A DNA stretch of 55,257 nucleotides. Source: Bacilli bacterium. GTDB lineage: Bacteria > Bacillota > Bacilli > Paenibacillales > NBRC-103111. Below the pieces are notes generated by a model. It was not told the origin of the DNA and did no database searches. It was given only the letters and a program-made list of their open reading frames with translations. This document shows positions 16,893-25,649 of the stretch, piece by piece; the first letter of the stretch is position 1, and each line of letters starts with the position of its first letter. The stretch is from assembly GCA_028287395.1 (NCBI GenBank), contig JAQBPR010000108.1, positions 1-55,257 on the forward strand. The letters are read 5' to 3'. A program made the translations under genes and the position numbers.

Positions 16893-17989
16893 ATGCTCAT
16901 CTCCTCATACAATTGAAACAGCGTATGAAATTCTTTCTCCCAGTTAAATTTCTGTTCAATCGCTAAACGACCGTTTTCCCCCATCCGCTCTGCTTCTTCC
17001 GGGTGGTCCAAAATCCATTGAATCCCTTGTGAAATTTCATCCGGATTTAAAGGGTCTACACAAATTCCGCAATCATATGCCTCAACAATGGCCCGCCAAG
17101 CAGGGAAATCAGAAGCGATGATAGGAAGACCCGCTGACATATATTCATATAATTTAATTGGTTGAGATTCGATAAAGCTTTGCAGCGGATGGAGTACAAC
17201 TAATCCAGCCATTGCCATAGACAGCAAATCAGCGACGTCGTGGCGATTTAATAGTCCATATTCCGTTACATTTTCCCAGCCTAGCGCATTCATCACATGA
17301 CGTCGATCTTCCTCAGAGTCGTAGGAGCCAGCCAATAATAAACGACCATCTGTTTGTCCAATCGCCTCTACCATTTCATGCAAGCCCTTTTGACCTACTA
17401 TGCCGCCAATATAACAAACAGCGCGTTGTTTATCGATCCATTTGCTTTCTGAACGAAAGAGTTCCCTTGCGATCGGATAATTATTGACATTCAACGTTCG
17501 GCAGCCTAAATGCTGAAATCTCTTCGCGATAAGGGGAGTTGCCGCAACAATCGCATCCACTCGTTTCGCAGCAAAGTTTTCGATGCTTTCTACTATCTTG
17601 GCGACGACTTTCCGCAGCGGCTTATAAATCCAGGCTTTGCTTAGAATATCGCGAGGGACATCTTCATGCACATCGTAGACGACTTTTTTCTTTTTCCGTT
17701 TAAGCAGCAGACCCACAGGCAATAATTCAGGATCATGAAAATGATACACATCCGCATTGATTTCCAGTGCCTTCTGGTAAAGAGCCCATGTTGTCTTCAG
17801 CATACGGGTCCATCTTCCATTCTTGGTCGGTTGAACATTATGAACTTGAACACGATCTTGAATGCCGGCAGGTGCATTAGTTGCAATCAAATGGATTTCA
17901 TGGCCGGTGGATGCCAAGGAACGGCATTCCTTGACAAAAATCCGAATATCATTATAAGGATGAACAGAGGTAAGATGACATATTTTCAT
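16880..17989 (-). CDS. GT4 family glycosyltransferase
   Basis: A 369-residue GT-B enzyme. The N-terminal domain starts KICHLTSVHPYNDIRIF and holds YHFHDPELLPVG and VVYDVHEDVPRD. The C-terminal donor domain carries the E-x7-E-type signature ESQPIKLYEYMSAGLP. It probably adds one sugar to the lipid-linked repeat unit on the cytoplasmic face. It is clearly a paralog of the GT4 encoded at 30643-31773 (shared LTSVHP, YHFHDPEL and YDVHEDVP segments), so the two may recognise similar acceptors. It overlaps its neighbours on both sides, as expected for one tight operon. Confidence 0.9.
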   Translation of the reverse strand: MKICHLTSVHPYNDIRIFVKECRSLASTGHEIHLIATNAPAGIQDRVQVHNVQPTKNGRWTRMLKTTWALYQKALEINADVYHFHDPELLPVGLLLKRKKKKVVYDVHEDVPRDILSKAWIYKPLRKVVAKIVESIENFAAKRVDAIVAATPLIAKRFQHLGCRTLNVNNYPIARELFRSESKWIDKQRAVCYIGGIVGQKGLHEMVEAIGQTDGRLLLAGSYDSEEDRRHVMNALGWENVTEYGLLNRHDVADLLSMAMAGLVVLHPLQSFIESQPIKLYEYMSAGLPIIASDFPAWRAIVEAYDCGICVDPLNPDEISQGIQWILDHPEEAERMGENGRLAIEQKFNWEKEFHTLFQLYEEMSICVG

Positions 17990-19116
17990 AAAGCCAGCCC
18001 TTCGTAAGCGTGCAGTAAAATCTTTTCTTGTTCCTGCCAGCTATGAATTTTGGCCATTTTTCGCGAGTTGTGCGAAAGCTCTGCTAAATCCATTTGTAAT
18101 ATGCGTTCAATTCCGTCTAATAGCGATGCTACGGTATATTCCTGCACTACACTTCCGCATTGATAATACTCTGTAAACTTCTTTAGCTCGTGGGAATTAC
18201 TGACCAAGATGGGCAGACCAGCCATCGCATATTCAAAAAATTTATTCGGTACGCAGTAATAATAGCTTAAACAAATATTCTCGATAAATGAAATGCCGAT
18301 ATCCGCAGATGCCGTATATTGCAGTAATACATCCGGCGCAACCGCTTCATGATAGAAAATGTTTGCCGTCGTGTTCGCAGCTTGCGTTACCATACCCTCC
18401 AATTCGCCGAATCCCATAATGACCAGGACGACATCCTCTCGCTGAATTTGCCGAAAGGCATGGATCATCATTTCCAAACCGCGTCCTCTATAAAGACCGC
18501 CTTGATATAAAAATATTTTTTTATCGCTGCCGATCTGGAATCTTTGTCTAAATAAATCACGCTTTGGAACGTCGACAAAGAAAGGACAATTCATCACTAA
18601 ATCCGGCTTGGAAATGTTATAGCGTTTAGCATATTCCAAAGCAATGCCTTCACTTACGCTTAGCACTTGATCCGCTTGATTGATTAAAGTACGTTCCATC
18701 ACATGCGATACCTTTTTCTCCCAGTGCTTCATTCCACTTTTTTCCGTCTCGAATTCATGCGCATCATAGACAATTTTGGCTCTGCCAAAGGTGAGCCATT
18801 TCAATAGAACCGATACAAATAACAACTCCAAGCCATTGCAATGGATATAATCTGTCTTGCGATAGTTTTTAATAAATCTCAGCATAAATTCAACGTATTT
18901 GATGATTTGGATGAACGAATGCTTGGACCAACCGCGTGTCTTTAAACGGATTCGATGGACAGGGATGTTTTGTATAGTTTCTTTCTCCAGCAATCCGGCC
19001 TCATGCAGTGCCACAACACGTACATCATAGCCCGCTTGCTGCATAGAAATGCACTCTTTCAACACCCTTGAATCATTTTTAAAGTTATTTAAAACAATAG
19101 AAACGACTTTTTTCAT
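17986..19116 (-). CDS. GT4 family glycosyltransferase
   Basis: A 376-residue GT-B glycosyltransferase. The acceptor half begins VVSIVLNNFKNDSRVLKE and contains IVYDAHEFETE. The donor half has FLYQGGLYRGRGLEMMI and the terminal motif VPNKFFEYAMAGLPILVS. The start of the next gene overlaps its stop by 4 bp (ATGA). Acts in assembly of the repeat unit; donor and linkage are unknown. Confidence 0.9.
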   Translation of the reverse strand: MKKVVSIVLNNFKNDSRVLKECISMQQAGYDVRVVALHEAGLLEKETIQNIPVHRIRLKTRGWSKHSFIQIIKYVEFMLRFIKNYRKTDYIHCNGLELLFVSVLLKWLTFGRAKIVYDAHEFETEKSGMKHWEKKVSHVMERTLINQADQVLSVSEGIALEYAKRYNISKPDLVMNCPFFVDVPKRDLFRQRFQIGSDKKIFLYQGGLYRGRGLEMMIHAFRQIQREDVVLVIMGFGELEGMVTQAANTTANIFYHEAVAPDVLLQYTASADIGISFIENICLSYYYCVPNKFFEYAMAGLPILVSNSHELKKFTEYYQCGSVVQEYTVASLLDGIERILQMDLAELSHNSRKMAKIHSWQEQEKILLHAYEGLAL

Positions 19117-19140
19117 ATCTCACGCAGTCCTTTTCATCAT

Positions 19141-19956
19141 TCATAAGTAGTAATAACGAACGCCTTCCCAAAGGCGAAAGGTATTATCAATCGTATTAAT
19201 CCATGGCGCTGTTTTCCAATGGCGAGGGTGTGTGAGCAAGTTAATTCTTTGCATCTTATGCTTCAAAGCATAATCAAAGGAATGCTCTGATCTAGCATCC
19301 GAAAATTCCGGAACCCCATCGGAGACACCGACCGTATTGTTCCGTAGAATCGGTTCGTAGGTTTCCACCAAAATTTGGCATTCTGCTTTTAATTGCGGAT
19401 TTAGGAGCTTATTGTTCGTTATACCTAACGTCCGATTGACAAAATCACCATGGGAGGCTATCGTTTTCATCGGCAGACCGAGCTGCTTTTTCAGCAAATC
19501 ATAATTGCGCTTAAATTTCTCCTGAATTTCCGGCATATGAGGCCAAAGCTTATCCGATGAGCGGATTTTATGCTGTTTACAGAATGTAGCAATTTCTTCA
19601 AAATGGTAGCTGGCTTCGCTGCCATATGCCTCGATATCGAGCATCAATCTTCGATCCAAGGTAGATAAACGGAAATAGGAGGAAGATTTAACATTTAATT
19701 TTTTCTCGATTTCGAACATGCGCCTGGCGGTAACCGTATCCGTATCAATATCATGGCGATTGATGATGATTTTCTCGACTTTATCCGCTTCTCCAGAGCA
19801 AATTTTCTCATAATAATCAATCACGGATGTAATCAAATAGCCTTCATTTAACGCAGCTTTTAAAATATCTTCATAACAATCCAATCGATTACCCATCAAA
19901 TAATCTCCGTAAACTCTCTGCTTTATGGATTGCAAGCTTATCCTAAAACCGCCCAT
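19141..19956 (-). CDS. Polysaccharide deacetylase-like (CE4-fold) protein, copy 2
   Basis: A 271-residue protein with GGAGG 7 nt before the ATG. The family elements are INRHDIDTDT (in place of the CE4 TFDDG; metal/catalytic Asp), SEASYHFEE, TIASHGDF and the C-terminal LLTHPRHW. Classic CE4 enzymes remove N-acetyl groups from amino sugars. This branch is frequent in polysaccharide loci and its activity is not firmly known. It is a paralog of the gene directly upstream, with the same order of motifs, which suggests duplication followed by specialisation. No signal peptide is seen, so a cytoplasmic site of action is likely. Confidence 0.8.
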   Translation of the reverse strand: MGGFRISLQSIKQRVYGDYLMGNRLDCYEDILKAALNEGYLITSVIDYYEKICSGEADKVEKIIINRHDIDTDTVTARRMFEIEKKLNVKSSSYFRLSTLDRRLMLDIEAYGSEASYHFEEIATFCKQHKIRSSDKLWPHMPEIQEKFKRNYDLLKKQLGLPMKTIASHGDFVNRTLGITNNKLLNPQLKAECQILVETYEPILRNNTVGVSDGVPEFSDARSEHSFDYALKHKMQRINLLTHPRHWKTAPWINTIDNTFRLWEGVRYYYL

Positions 19957-19972
19957 CCTAATTCCTCCAAAA

Positions 19973-20800
19973 TTAAATTCTCTTAAAATGAATCGCTCGA
20001 CGTTCAGGCGCTTTGAGAATCGATTTGACTACTTTTTTTAATCTTCGTTTGCCTTCATAGTGCCATAGCTCCGGATGGGTTAAAAACAGAATCATTTTTT
20101 CGCCGCGCTTCATCGCCTCGAATAGATGTGTGCCGTATTTATAACCATTATTGATTTCTATGGCGTAATCCGAAACATAACAAGTAATTTTACTAATAAA
20201 CTCTTTATTATAAGCTTCCAGCTTTATGCCCAATGCTTCATACGTTAGCGGATTTTCCGTCAAAAAATTATTCGGCGTATCCAGCAATCTGTTTTCAGGT
20301 GCTCCATGGGAGGCTATAGTCGTACAAGGAATTTGCAGCAGCAGCCGATAGCGTTCAATGTCATTTTTTAAAATTTGCAAGCATTCCACTTCGAAGTTTG
20401 TCTTGAATAACTCCTCTTTTGTTGTGATGCCTCTGGCCCTGCTGTACTCCGCGATCGGTTCATAATGAAATGAGCTTTCACTTCCATACTTTTCAATATC
20501 CTTCATCAAAGGAGGATTGAATGTACTATGGCGAAAATAATAGCTTGCATGGGCACCATATTTCTGCTCAAGCTCGAACATTTTACGAGCGCCCTGCGAA
20601 TTTCCGTCTACATCATGCCGCAAAATGATCATTTTGCGATCCGCTTCATATTGATGTTCAACAAAGTCTCGCAACGAAATCAACTGATACCCCAGTTCTC
20701 TTGCTTTTTTTAAGATCTGATCGTACTCCTCCAGTCGATTGTTGGCGACATATTTACGGAAAATATTAAAGCGATTAAATGAGCTTTGATTCGACCCCAT
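19973..20800 (-). CDS. Polysaccharide deacetylase-like (CE4-fold) protein, copy 1
   Basis: A 275-residue protein with the motifs ILRHDVDGNS, SESSFHYEP, TIASHGAPENR and LFLTHPELWHYE. These place catalytic Asp and metal-binding His residues as in the CE4 fold. The paralog follows 16 bp downstream. Both have a conserved N-terminal helix-rich region (LEEYDQILKKARELGYQLISL here). No secretion signal is present, so it may act on a nucleotide- or lipid-linked amino sugar rather than on finished polymer (inference). Part of the continuous minus-strand operon. Confidence 0.8.
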   Translation of the reverse strand: MGSNQSSFNRFNIFRKYVANNRLEEYDQILKKARELGYQLISLRDFVEHQYEADRKMIILRHDVDGNSQGARKMFELEQKYGAHASYYFRHSTFNPPLMKDIEKYGSESSFHYEPIAEYSRARGITTKEELFKTNFEVECLQILKNDIERYRLLLQIPCTTIASHGAPENRLLDTPNNFLTENPLTYEALGIKLEAYNKEFISKITCYVSDYAIEINNGYKYGTHLFEAMKRGEKMILFLTHPELWHYEGKRRLKKVVKSILKAPERRAIHFKRI

Positions 20801-20804
20801 TCTT

Positions 20805-22079
20805 TCATAAACCTCCCTTTTCTTTACGAATATTTAACAATGATTCTACAAAGGTCTCGTAATTTGTTTCTGCATTGGACAGCTTGTTCCATGTATTGTA
20901 AGCATGCAGCCGCAAAAGATTTATTTCCACGGATTGAAACCGACTAAATCGCTCCACCCGTGCAGCAATGTCCTTTGGTGTGATGTGTTTAGGAATCAAA
21001 TATCCATTGCGGGCATTGACCAATTCGGATACACCGCCGACATCCGTTGCCATCACTGGAATTCCACAGCTGAAGGCTTCCATAATCGATACAGGTACGC
21101 CCTCGCTCGAACTCACATTGACGAACAAATCAATTGGATTCCGCTCATAAAATTGGATGACCTGATCATTGGAGACATTTCCGACGAAATCAGTTGTAAT
21201 ATGCTTTGGCAATTTTTGCACTTGCATTTCAATCACATTTCTTAATTCTCCGTCGCCAATATGTGTCCAATGGATAGGAATGGTACAATGCCGCAAGGCT
21301 TCAATTAACAGCTCCAGGCGTTTAACCGGGACCATATAGGAGCAAGAAACGATGCGGAAAATGCCATCGGAGGACGGTTTGGACACTTGATTGCTTTTTT
21401 CAACTCCCAGACGGCTAAGCTGAAGCACTTCCTTTAAGCTTTTGTCCTGCTTTAATAAATAATCATAGCCATGATTGGAAATGACGAACAATCGGTTCAT
21501 ATTACGGATGGTTTTCAACTGCAGCGGGATATAAGGAATCGCATGTCTCTCTTTATAGAGATCGTATCCATGCGTTCGCGAAACGGCTCTTAAGCTCGCC
21601 TTCTTTTGCTTCATCATGGCTAATGCTATCGCGCCTCCGTTTAACCAATAAGAGTAGAAAAGGAAATCACCCGGCTCATTTTTTATCGATTGCAGCAGCA
21701 TTTTTTTTAATTGTATTGCCAAGTGAACAAAAGTAATGAGTCTGCGAAAATCTACGGGCTCTCTTTTTAGGCTTTTTCGCAAATCATGTCCAATCCAGCT
21801 TAATGCCTGTGGATCCGAAGCAATTCGGATGATTTCCTTTATCCGTTGGAAGATGGGATGCGCTGATGGAATGGCGGGAATGTGCTTCACTTCCGCATTA
21901 TCAGGGAGAGGCCTCTTCAGTGTCTGCGGACTTCCTTTAAACTCGGTTGGAATCACAATAATCCGTTGGAAGAAGGCAGATAAATACTGAAGCTCTAATT
22001 CCAAAAATTCTTCACCAGGATAAAACGGATATCTTTTGGTTAACAGCACGAGTGTAGTACCCTCCACTTGCAGGTTCAT
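20805..22079 (-). CDS. GT4 family glycosyltransferase
   Basis: A 424-residue GT-B glycosyltransferase with a long N-terminal domain (YPFYPGEEFLELEL; SRTHGYDLY). The donor-binding half has IVSCSYMVPVKRLELLIEA and SSSEGVPVSIMEAFSCGIP, followed by ATDVGG, a standard GT4 signature. Its start overlaps the polymerase stop (ATGA). Probably extends the repeat unit in the cytoplasm. Confidence 0.9.
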   Translation of the reverse strand: MNLQVEGTTLVLLTKRYPFYPGEEFLELELQYLSAFFQRIIVIPTEFKGSPQTLKRPLPDNAEVKHIPAIPSAHPIFQRIKEIIRIASDPQALSWIGHDLRKSLKREPVDFRRLITFVHLAIQLKKMLLQSIKNEPGDFLFYSYWLNGGAIALAMMKQKKASLRAVSRTHGYDLYKERHAIPYIPLQLKTIRNMNRLFVISNHGYDYLLKQDKSLKEVLQLSRLGVEKSNQVSKPSSDGIFRIVSCSYMVPVKRLELLIEALRHCTIPIHWTHIGDGELRNVIEMQVQKLPKHITTDFVGNVSNDQVIQFYERNPIDLFVNVSSSEGVPVSIMEAFSCGIPVMATDVGGVSELVNARNGYLIPKHITPKDIAARVERFSRFQSVEINLLRLHAYNTWNKLSNAETNYETFVESLLNIRKEKGGL

Positions 22080-23392
22080 GTCTCACTCTCCATTCCTTTG
22101 CTCTGCTTGTCTAGATTTAATAAAACAAAGATCAAACCGACCACCACCCAGGTTTGCCTCTCGATTAACATATCGATAAAGCTAAATTCAATTAAAAAAC
22201 ACATCAGCGTCAGCAATAAAATATGTGTAAGGCCAATTTCAGTTTTGATTTTTTTGACCAGCGGCAGCAATAACCTGTAAAAGAATAAATAAAGAAAGAG
22301 GAGAAATCCGCCAAAGCCTAATTCTGCAAGCATCATCATGTATACATTATGCGCCCCCATATCTTCACGGCTGTACCAAACATTGGCGCTTTTAAAATAA
22401 TGACTGAACACGGCGCGAAAATTATCAAAGCCTACGCCAAAAATAAAATTCTGCCTGATGATCGATTCGCCAATTTGCCAAATCAATAAGCGTCCTGCCC
22501 CTTTATCTGCACCGCTAAATCCCTCTTGAATCCGTTCATAAAAAACAGTGGGCAGAAAATGCAGGATAATCGGAATGCTGATCAGCAGAACAATAAACGC
22601 TACCCATTGTTTTTTTAAGATGATAAAAATCAATAGAGCAAAACTAATGGCTAGCATAAAGGTGCGCGTCTGTGTAGTAAAGCCGGCAAAAACTTGAAAA
22701 AAGAAAGCCAGGTAAAACAATAATTTATAATGCATGGGCTTGACTTTACTCGCTAAGATCAGGCAAGTGAATAAACCCAAATACATGTTGAACCCAATAT
22801 GCGCCGGATTTTGCCCAACGTATCCCACTGCTCTTTCAAGCGGATGCTGCAAAAAACTTTCGACAGTACGAAAAGCTAAAAAGAGAGTTCCACCTAAATA
22901 AGCGCCTAATACCCACCAAATATCCTTCTTTGTTTTTAACAGCAATAAAATGACGAGAAAGAGGACGCTGGAGCCCTGAAAAAAGTGGGTAATTTTTAGT
23001 AACGTGTAATCCGGGTTTTCAGCCCAGATCGTCGAGGCAAACGGCCACAACCAAAACAGGAGTACGGGAAGCAAGGATTTGAATGGAATTTTGCGAAACG
23101 AATGATTTTTAAAAATTTGATAGAACATCCCAATCATTGCAAAAGTAGCCACTTTATTAATTGTAAAAAACCCGCTCGTTATCTCTGGATCTGTTTCTAG
23201 TGGTACAAGTAAAACAGCTAAACAAAGGATCCATAAGGGTTTTTTCATCATCACAATGATTAGTACGACTGCCATGATCAATTCAAGGAACAATTTATTA
23301 TATTGCGGCATTCCTAAAGCAGGCGAGAGCAGCAGCAGTAAACTAATCCAAACCGCAGGATGTCGATAGACAAAAATTCGCATTGAGATCAT
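22076..23392 (-). CDS. O-antigen ligase/Wzy-like polysaccharide polymerase
   Basis: A 438-residue membrane protein with about ten to twelve hydrophobic segments and a large loop between late helices. The loop contains GRLLIWQIGESIIRQN and GVGFDNFR, the usual Wzy_C/O-antigen-ligase signature region. Next to a flippase and a Wzz-like gene, the role is block polymerisation of repeat units outside the membrane. Overlaps both neighbours by 4 bp. Confidence 0.88.
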   Translation of the reverse strand: MISMRIFVYRHPAVWISLLLLLSPALGMPQYNKLFLELIMAVVLIIVMMKKPLWILCLAVLLVPLETDPEITSGFFTINKVATFAMIGMFYQIFKNHSFRKIPFKSLLPVLLFWLWPFASTIWAENPDYTLLKITHFFQGSSVLFLVILLLLKTKKDIWWVLGAYLGGTLFLAFRTVESFLQHPLERAVGYVGQNPAHIGFNMYLGLFTCLILASKVKPMHYKLLFYLAFFFQVFAGFTTQTRTFMLAISFALLIFIILKKQWVAFIVLLISIPIILHFLPTVFYERIQEGFSGADKGAGRLLIWQIGESIIRQNFIFGVGFDNFRAVFSHYFKSANVWYSREDMGAHNVYMMMLAELGFGGFLLFLYLFFYRLLLPLVKKIKTEIGLTHILLLTLMCFLIEFSFIDMLIERQTWVVVGLIFVLLNLDKQSKGMESET

Positions 23393-24660
23393 GAAACCAT
23401 TCCTTTTTTTACAGCAGAGATTTTAAATATCCAGAATCCATAACAAGTGGTATAAACTGTTCCCAAAGCACTCATGATGATAAAACCGTCGATAATATTG
23501 ATTTTTAATAGACCAACACTCAGGAAGCTTGCGAGCATGGAAAAATTAAATACGATGCTATAGTAAAATGCCTTTTTCTGCTTTTGCAAAATAATCGGCA
23601 CGTGTGTTGTCGGAGATACGATAAAATTCACAAACAGCCAAGGGGATAACAATTGGGCGTAAACACCCGCTTCTCGCCATTTTTCACCAAAAACAAACGA
23701 AAAGAGTAGGGGGGAACATAGAACGAAAAGGATGAATATCGGGATAGCGATGATGCCTAAACGAAGCATTGTTTTCTTAACCAGTGCTTGTAAATCGCCC
23801 TGATTCTGGTAGGTTTCAGAAGCTTGTTGAAAAAACACCTGAGACACTGCACTCCCGATTAAGCCAAGCGGCGTTTTTAATATTCGCATGGTAAAGGAAT
23901 AATAGCCCAGAACAATTGCACTGAAAAATGTCGAAATGATAAAGACCACGCCGCTCGACTGCAGCATATCCACAAATGCGTGGAATAAATTGATTTTCGG
24001 AAAATCCTGGTATGCTTTCGCATTGGCAAGCATGTCCTTTTTGCGAACATGTTTAAGCTGCCCGCGATCTTCCTTCCAAACTTGCCCTGCCAATGCGCCG
24101 GATGATGCCAATTGCCCTAAAATCCCGCCGACAATGAGTCCCCATCCAGCGCCGCCAAAGCCAAAAAGTATATTCGTTGCTGCTGTTGTCGTAGATTGTG
24201 AAATCGTCGCGATGGCGAGCCGTTTATACTTTTTTTTGCGATTCGTCCAATAATTAAAGGTTTGATATACCCCAATCAAGAGGACAGAAACGGGCAGGAA
24301 GTAGAGAAAAGGAGAAATTTCACGATTGTTCAACCATTTGGTCAATGACCCGTTAAAAAAACAGATGAAGACTAAAGCACTGATACTGACGCATAAAGCA
24401 ATGAACATCGATAAAGCTACGATATTAACCGCATCTTTTTCTTTAGCCGGAATCATAATCGCCAACTCATAACGAGCAGTAGCTATAACGGACACCATCG
24501 CAACAACAGACATGAAGAGCGCATAAACACCAAAATCTTCTGGAGAATACAACCTGGTTAATATAGGCGATACGAAAAAAGGGATAGCTTGCGCGAGTGT
24601 TGTGCCTGTAATCAAAGTCAGAACATTTTTTGCAAAGTCGCCTAATTTGAATCTAACCAT
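23389..24660 (-). CDS. Wzx-type oligosaccharide flippase
   Basis: A 423-residue, roughly twelve-helix membrane protein of the polysaccharide transporter (PST/MOP) family: FAKNVLTLITGTTLAQAIPFF, then SPILTRLYSPEDFGVYAL, the typical Wzx start. The open frame extends 62 codons further upstream, but those residues are not protein-like for the family and are occupied by structured RNA. The MVRFKL start is therefore preferred, although it lacks an ideal ribosome site (AGGGGTGG ends about 20 nt before it). A small hairpin ACATT-AATGT just before the start may hide or position ribosomes. Function: moves undecaprenyl-linked repeat units across the membrane. Confidence 0.87.
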   Translation of the reverse strand: MVRFKLGDFAKNVLTLITGTTLAQAIPFFVSPILTRLYSPEDFGVYALFMSVVAMVSVIATARYELAIMIPAKEKDAVNIVALSMFIALCVSISALVFICFFNGSLTKWLNNREISPFLYFLPVSVLLIGVYQTFNYWTNRKKKYKRLAIATISQSTTTAATNILFGFGGAGWGLIVGGILGQLASSGALAGQVWKEDRGQLKHVRKKDMLANAKAYQDFPKINLFHAFVDMLQSSGVVFIISTFFSAIVLGYYSFTMRILKTPLGLIGSAVSQVFFQQASETYQNQGDLQALVKKTMLRLGIIAIPIFILFVLCSPLLFSFVFGEKWREAGVYAQLLSPWLFVNFIVSPTTHVPIILQKQKKAFYYSIVFNFSMLASFLSVGLLKINIIDGFIIMSALGTVYTTCYGFWIFKISAVKKGMVS

Positions 24661-24730
24661 TACATTCGTAAAAATGTCGCCACCCCTATTCGATGAGTTG
24701 TAACTATAGGTCTTATATAATGTGTTCAAA

Positions 24731-24897
24731 AATTGACGAAGTGGAGTAATGGGTGTGCTTGTAAAGTTTACGCGCCGACTTTGAAAATGAGTTTCCCCCT
24801 TCGTCAATTCAAGAAACTCATTTTCAACTGAGGCTGGAAAGCACATTCATTACGCAGCACAGCTTCAATTTTTGTAAACATTCAAATTGAGCTGCGT
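24731..24897 (-). ncRNA. Structured intra-operon RNA with pseudoknot (EAR-like position)
   Basis: Read on the minus strand. Hairpin 1 pairs ACGCAGCTCAATTT (24897-24884) with AAATTGA and GCTGCGT, with a 6-nt bulge between them, and includes the wzz stop codon. Hairpin 2 is a perfect 15-bp stem, TTGAAAATGAGTTTC (24827-24813) with GAAACTCATTTTCAA (24795-24781), and a 17-nt loop. The loop contains AATTGACGAAG (24809-24799), which is fully complementary to CTTCGTCAATT (24741-24731) downstream, giving an H-type pseudoknot. There is no U-tract, so it is not a terminator. The Bacillales EAR RNA, which promotes processive antitermination, sits early in exopolysaccharide operons; equivalence here is inferred from position and structure. 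Confidence 0.65.
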
Positions 24898-25523
24898 GTC
24901 GCTCTTTTGGCTGTAATATGCAAACCATTTTCCGTGTTCATTACGATGCGTCGCGAACTTTCAAAGAAATAAACAATGCCTAAGGAAGCCGATAGACCTA
25001 GAATAAACGCTACAGCAATGTTTAATTTTTTATTCGGCGAAATCGGAGATGCATTCTTTTCCTCGGAACTCATATCGAATACTTTGATATTATCCCGGTT
25101 AAGCAATCCGGACACTTTATCTCGCAATGTCTCCGCTAGAGTGTTGGCAATAAGCGCCGCCTGACGCGGATTGGCATTTACGACACGGATAGACAGCATT
25201 TCGGATTCTGCACCAGAGCTGACATTGATTAGAGGATCTAATTGATCCGGAGTCATATTCAGCTTTAATTTAGCGATCACTTCTTTTTCAAGCGAGCTGC
25301 TTCTTACCATTTGTTCGTAGGTCTTAATCATCGTTTGGTTAGCTAAAATAATGTTGTAATCATCCTTAAGCGCATCGGCAGGATTATGACTATCGACGAT
25401 GACCGTAGAGGTAGCCGCATACATCGGTTGAATGTAGTAAAAGCTCATCGCTCCACTTGTTGCCGTAGCTAGGAAGGTTACAAGAATAACCAACCAAGCC
25501 CATTTTTTAATAAGCTTAAACAT
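24882..25523 (-). CDS. Wzz/CapA-like chain-length (co-polymerase) protein
   Basis: A 213-residue protein with an N-terminal membrane helix (AWLVILVTFLATATSGAMS), an extracytoplasmic domain beginning YAATSTVIVDS, a PISPNKKLNIA proline segment and a second membrane helix (VAFILGLSASLGIVYF). This is the layout of EpsA/YveK/CapA transmembrane activators, which set chain length together with a BY-kinase. No such tyrosine kinase is encoded in the window. AAGGAGGG lies 8 nt before the ATG. It is the first gene of a transcript from its own operator-containing promoter, and its stop codon lies within the first hairpin of the downstream RNA element. Confidence 0.88.
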   Translation of the reverse strand: MFKLIKKWAWLVILVTFLATATSGAMSFYYIQPMYAATSTVIVDSHNPADALKDDYNIILANQTMIKTYEQMVRSSSLEKEVIAKLKLNMTPDQLDPLINVSSGAESEMLSIRVVNANPRQAALIANTLAETLRDKVSGLLNRDNIKVFDMSSEEKNASPISPNKKLNIAVAFILGLSASLGIVYFFESSRRIVMNTENGLHITAKRATRSSI

Positions 25524-25577
25524 CGAATTAGCCCTCCTTAAATAAACGTATTGTACCCTGCTCGCAAGTCATTTTCA

Positions 25578-25629
25578 GATACGTTATGTACTATATTTAT
25601 ACAATAAGATACATTTTGTATCATGTCAA
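25578..25629 (-). promoter_or_regulatory. Promoter with spacer operator before wzz
   Basis: On the minus strand TTGACA (25624-25629), 17 nt, TATTGT (25601-25606). The palindrome, read on plus as GATACATTTTGTATC (25608-25622), fills the spacer. A second site, GATACGTTATGTAC (25578-25591), lies exactly 30 bp downstream, the same spacing as at the asnB 3' end. It splits the cluster into two transcripts, the second starting with wzz. Confidence 0.75.
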
Positions 25630-25649
25630 GCAAAAAATAATGCTTTATG

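Noticed and set aside
24781..24827. 15-bp hairpin read as a transcription terminator
   Set aside because: No U-tract follows on either strand, and a functional operon continues; an antitermination or regulatory structure fits better.
24661..24846. 62-codon N-terminal extension of the flippase frame
   Set aside because: Not flippase-like, and it is occupied by the pseudoknotted RNA structure; the start at 24660 fits the family.
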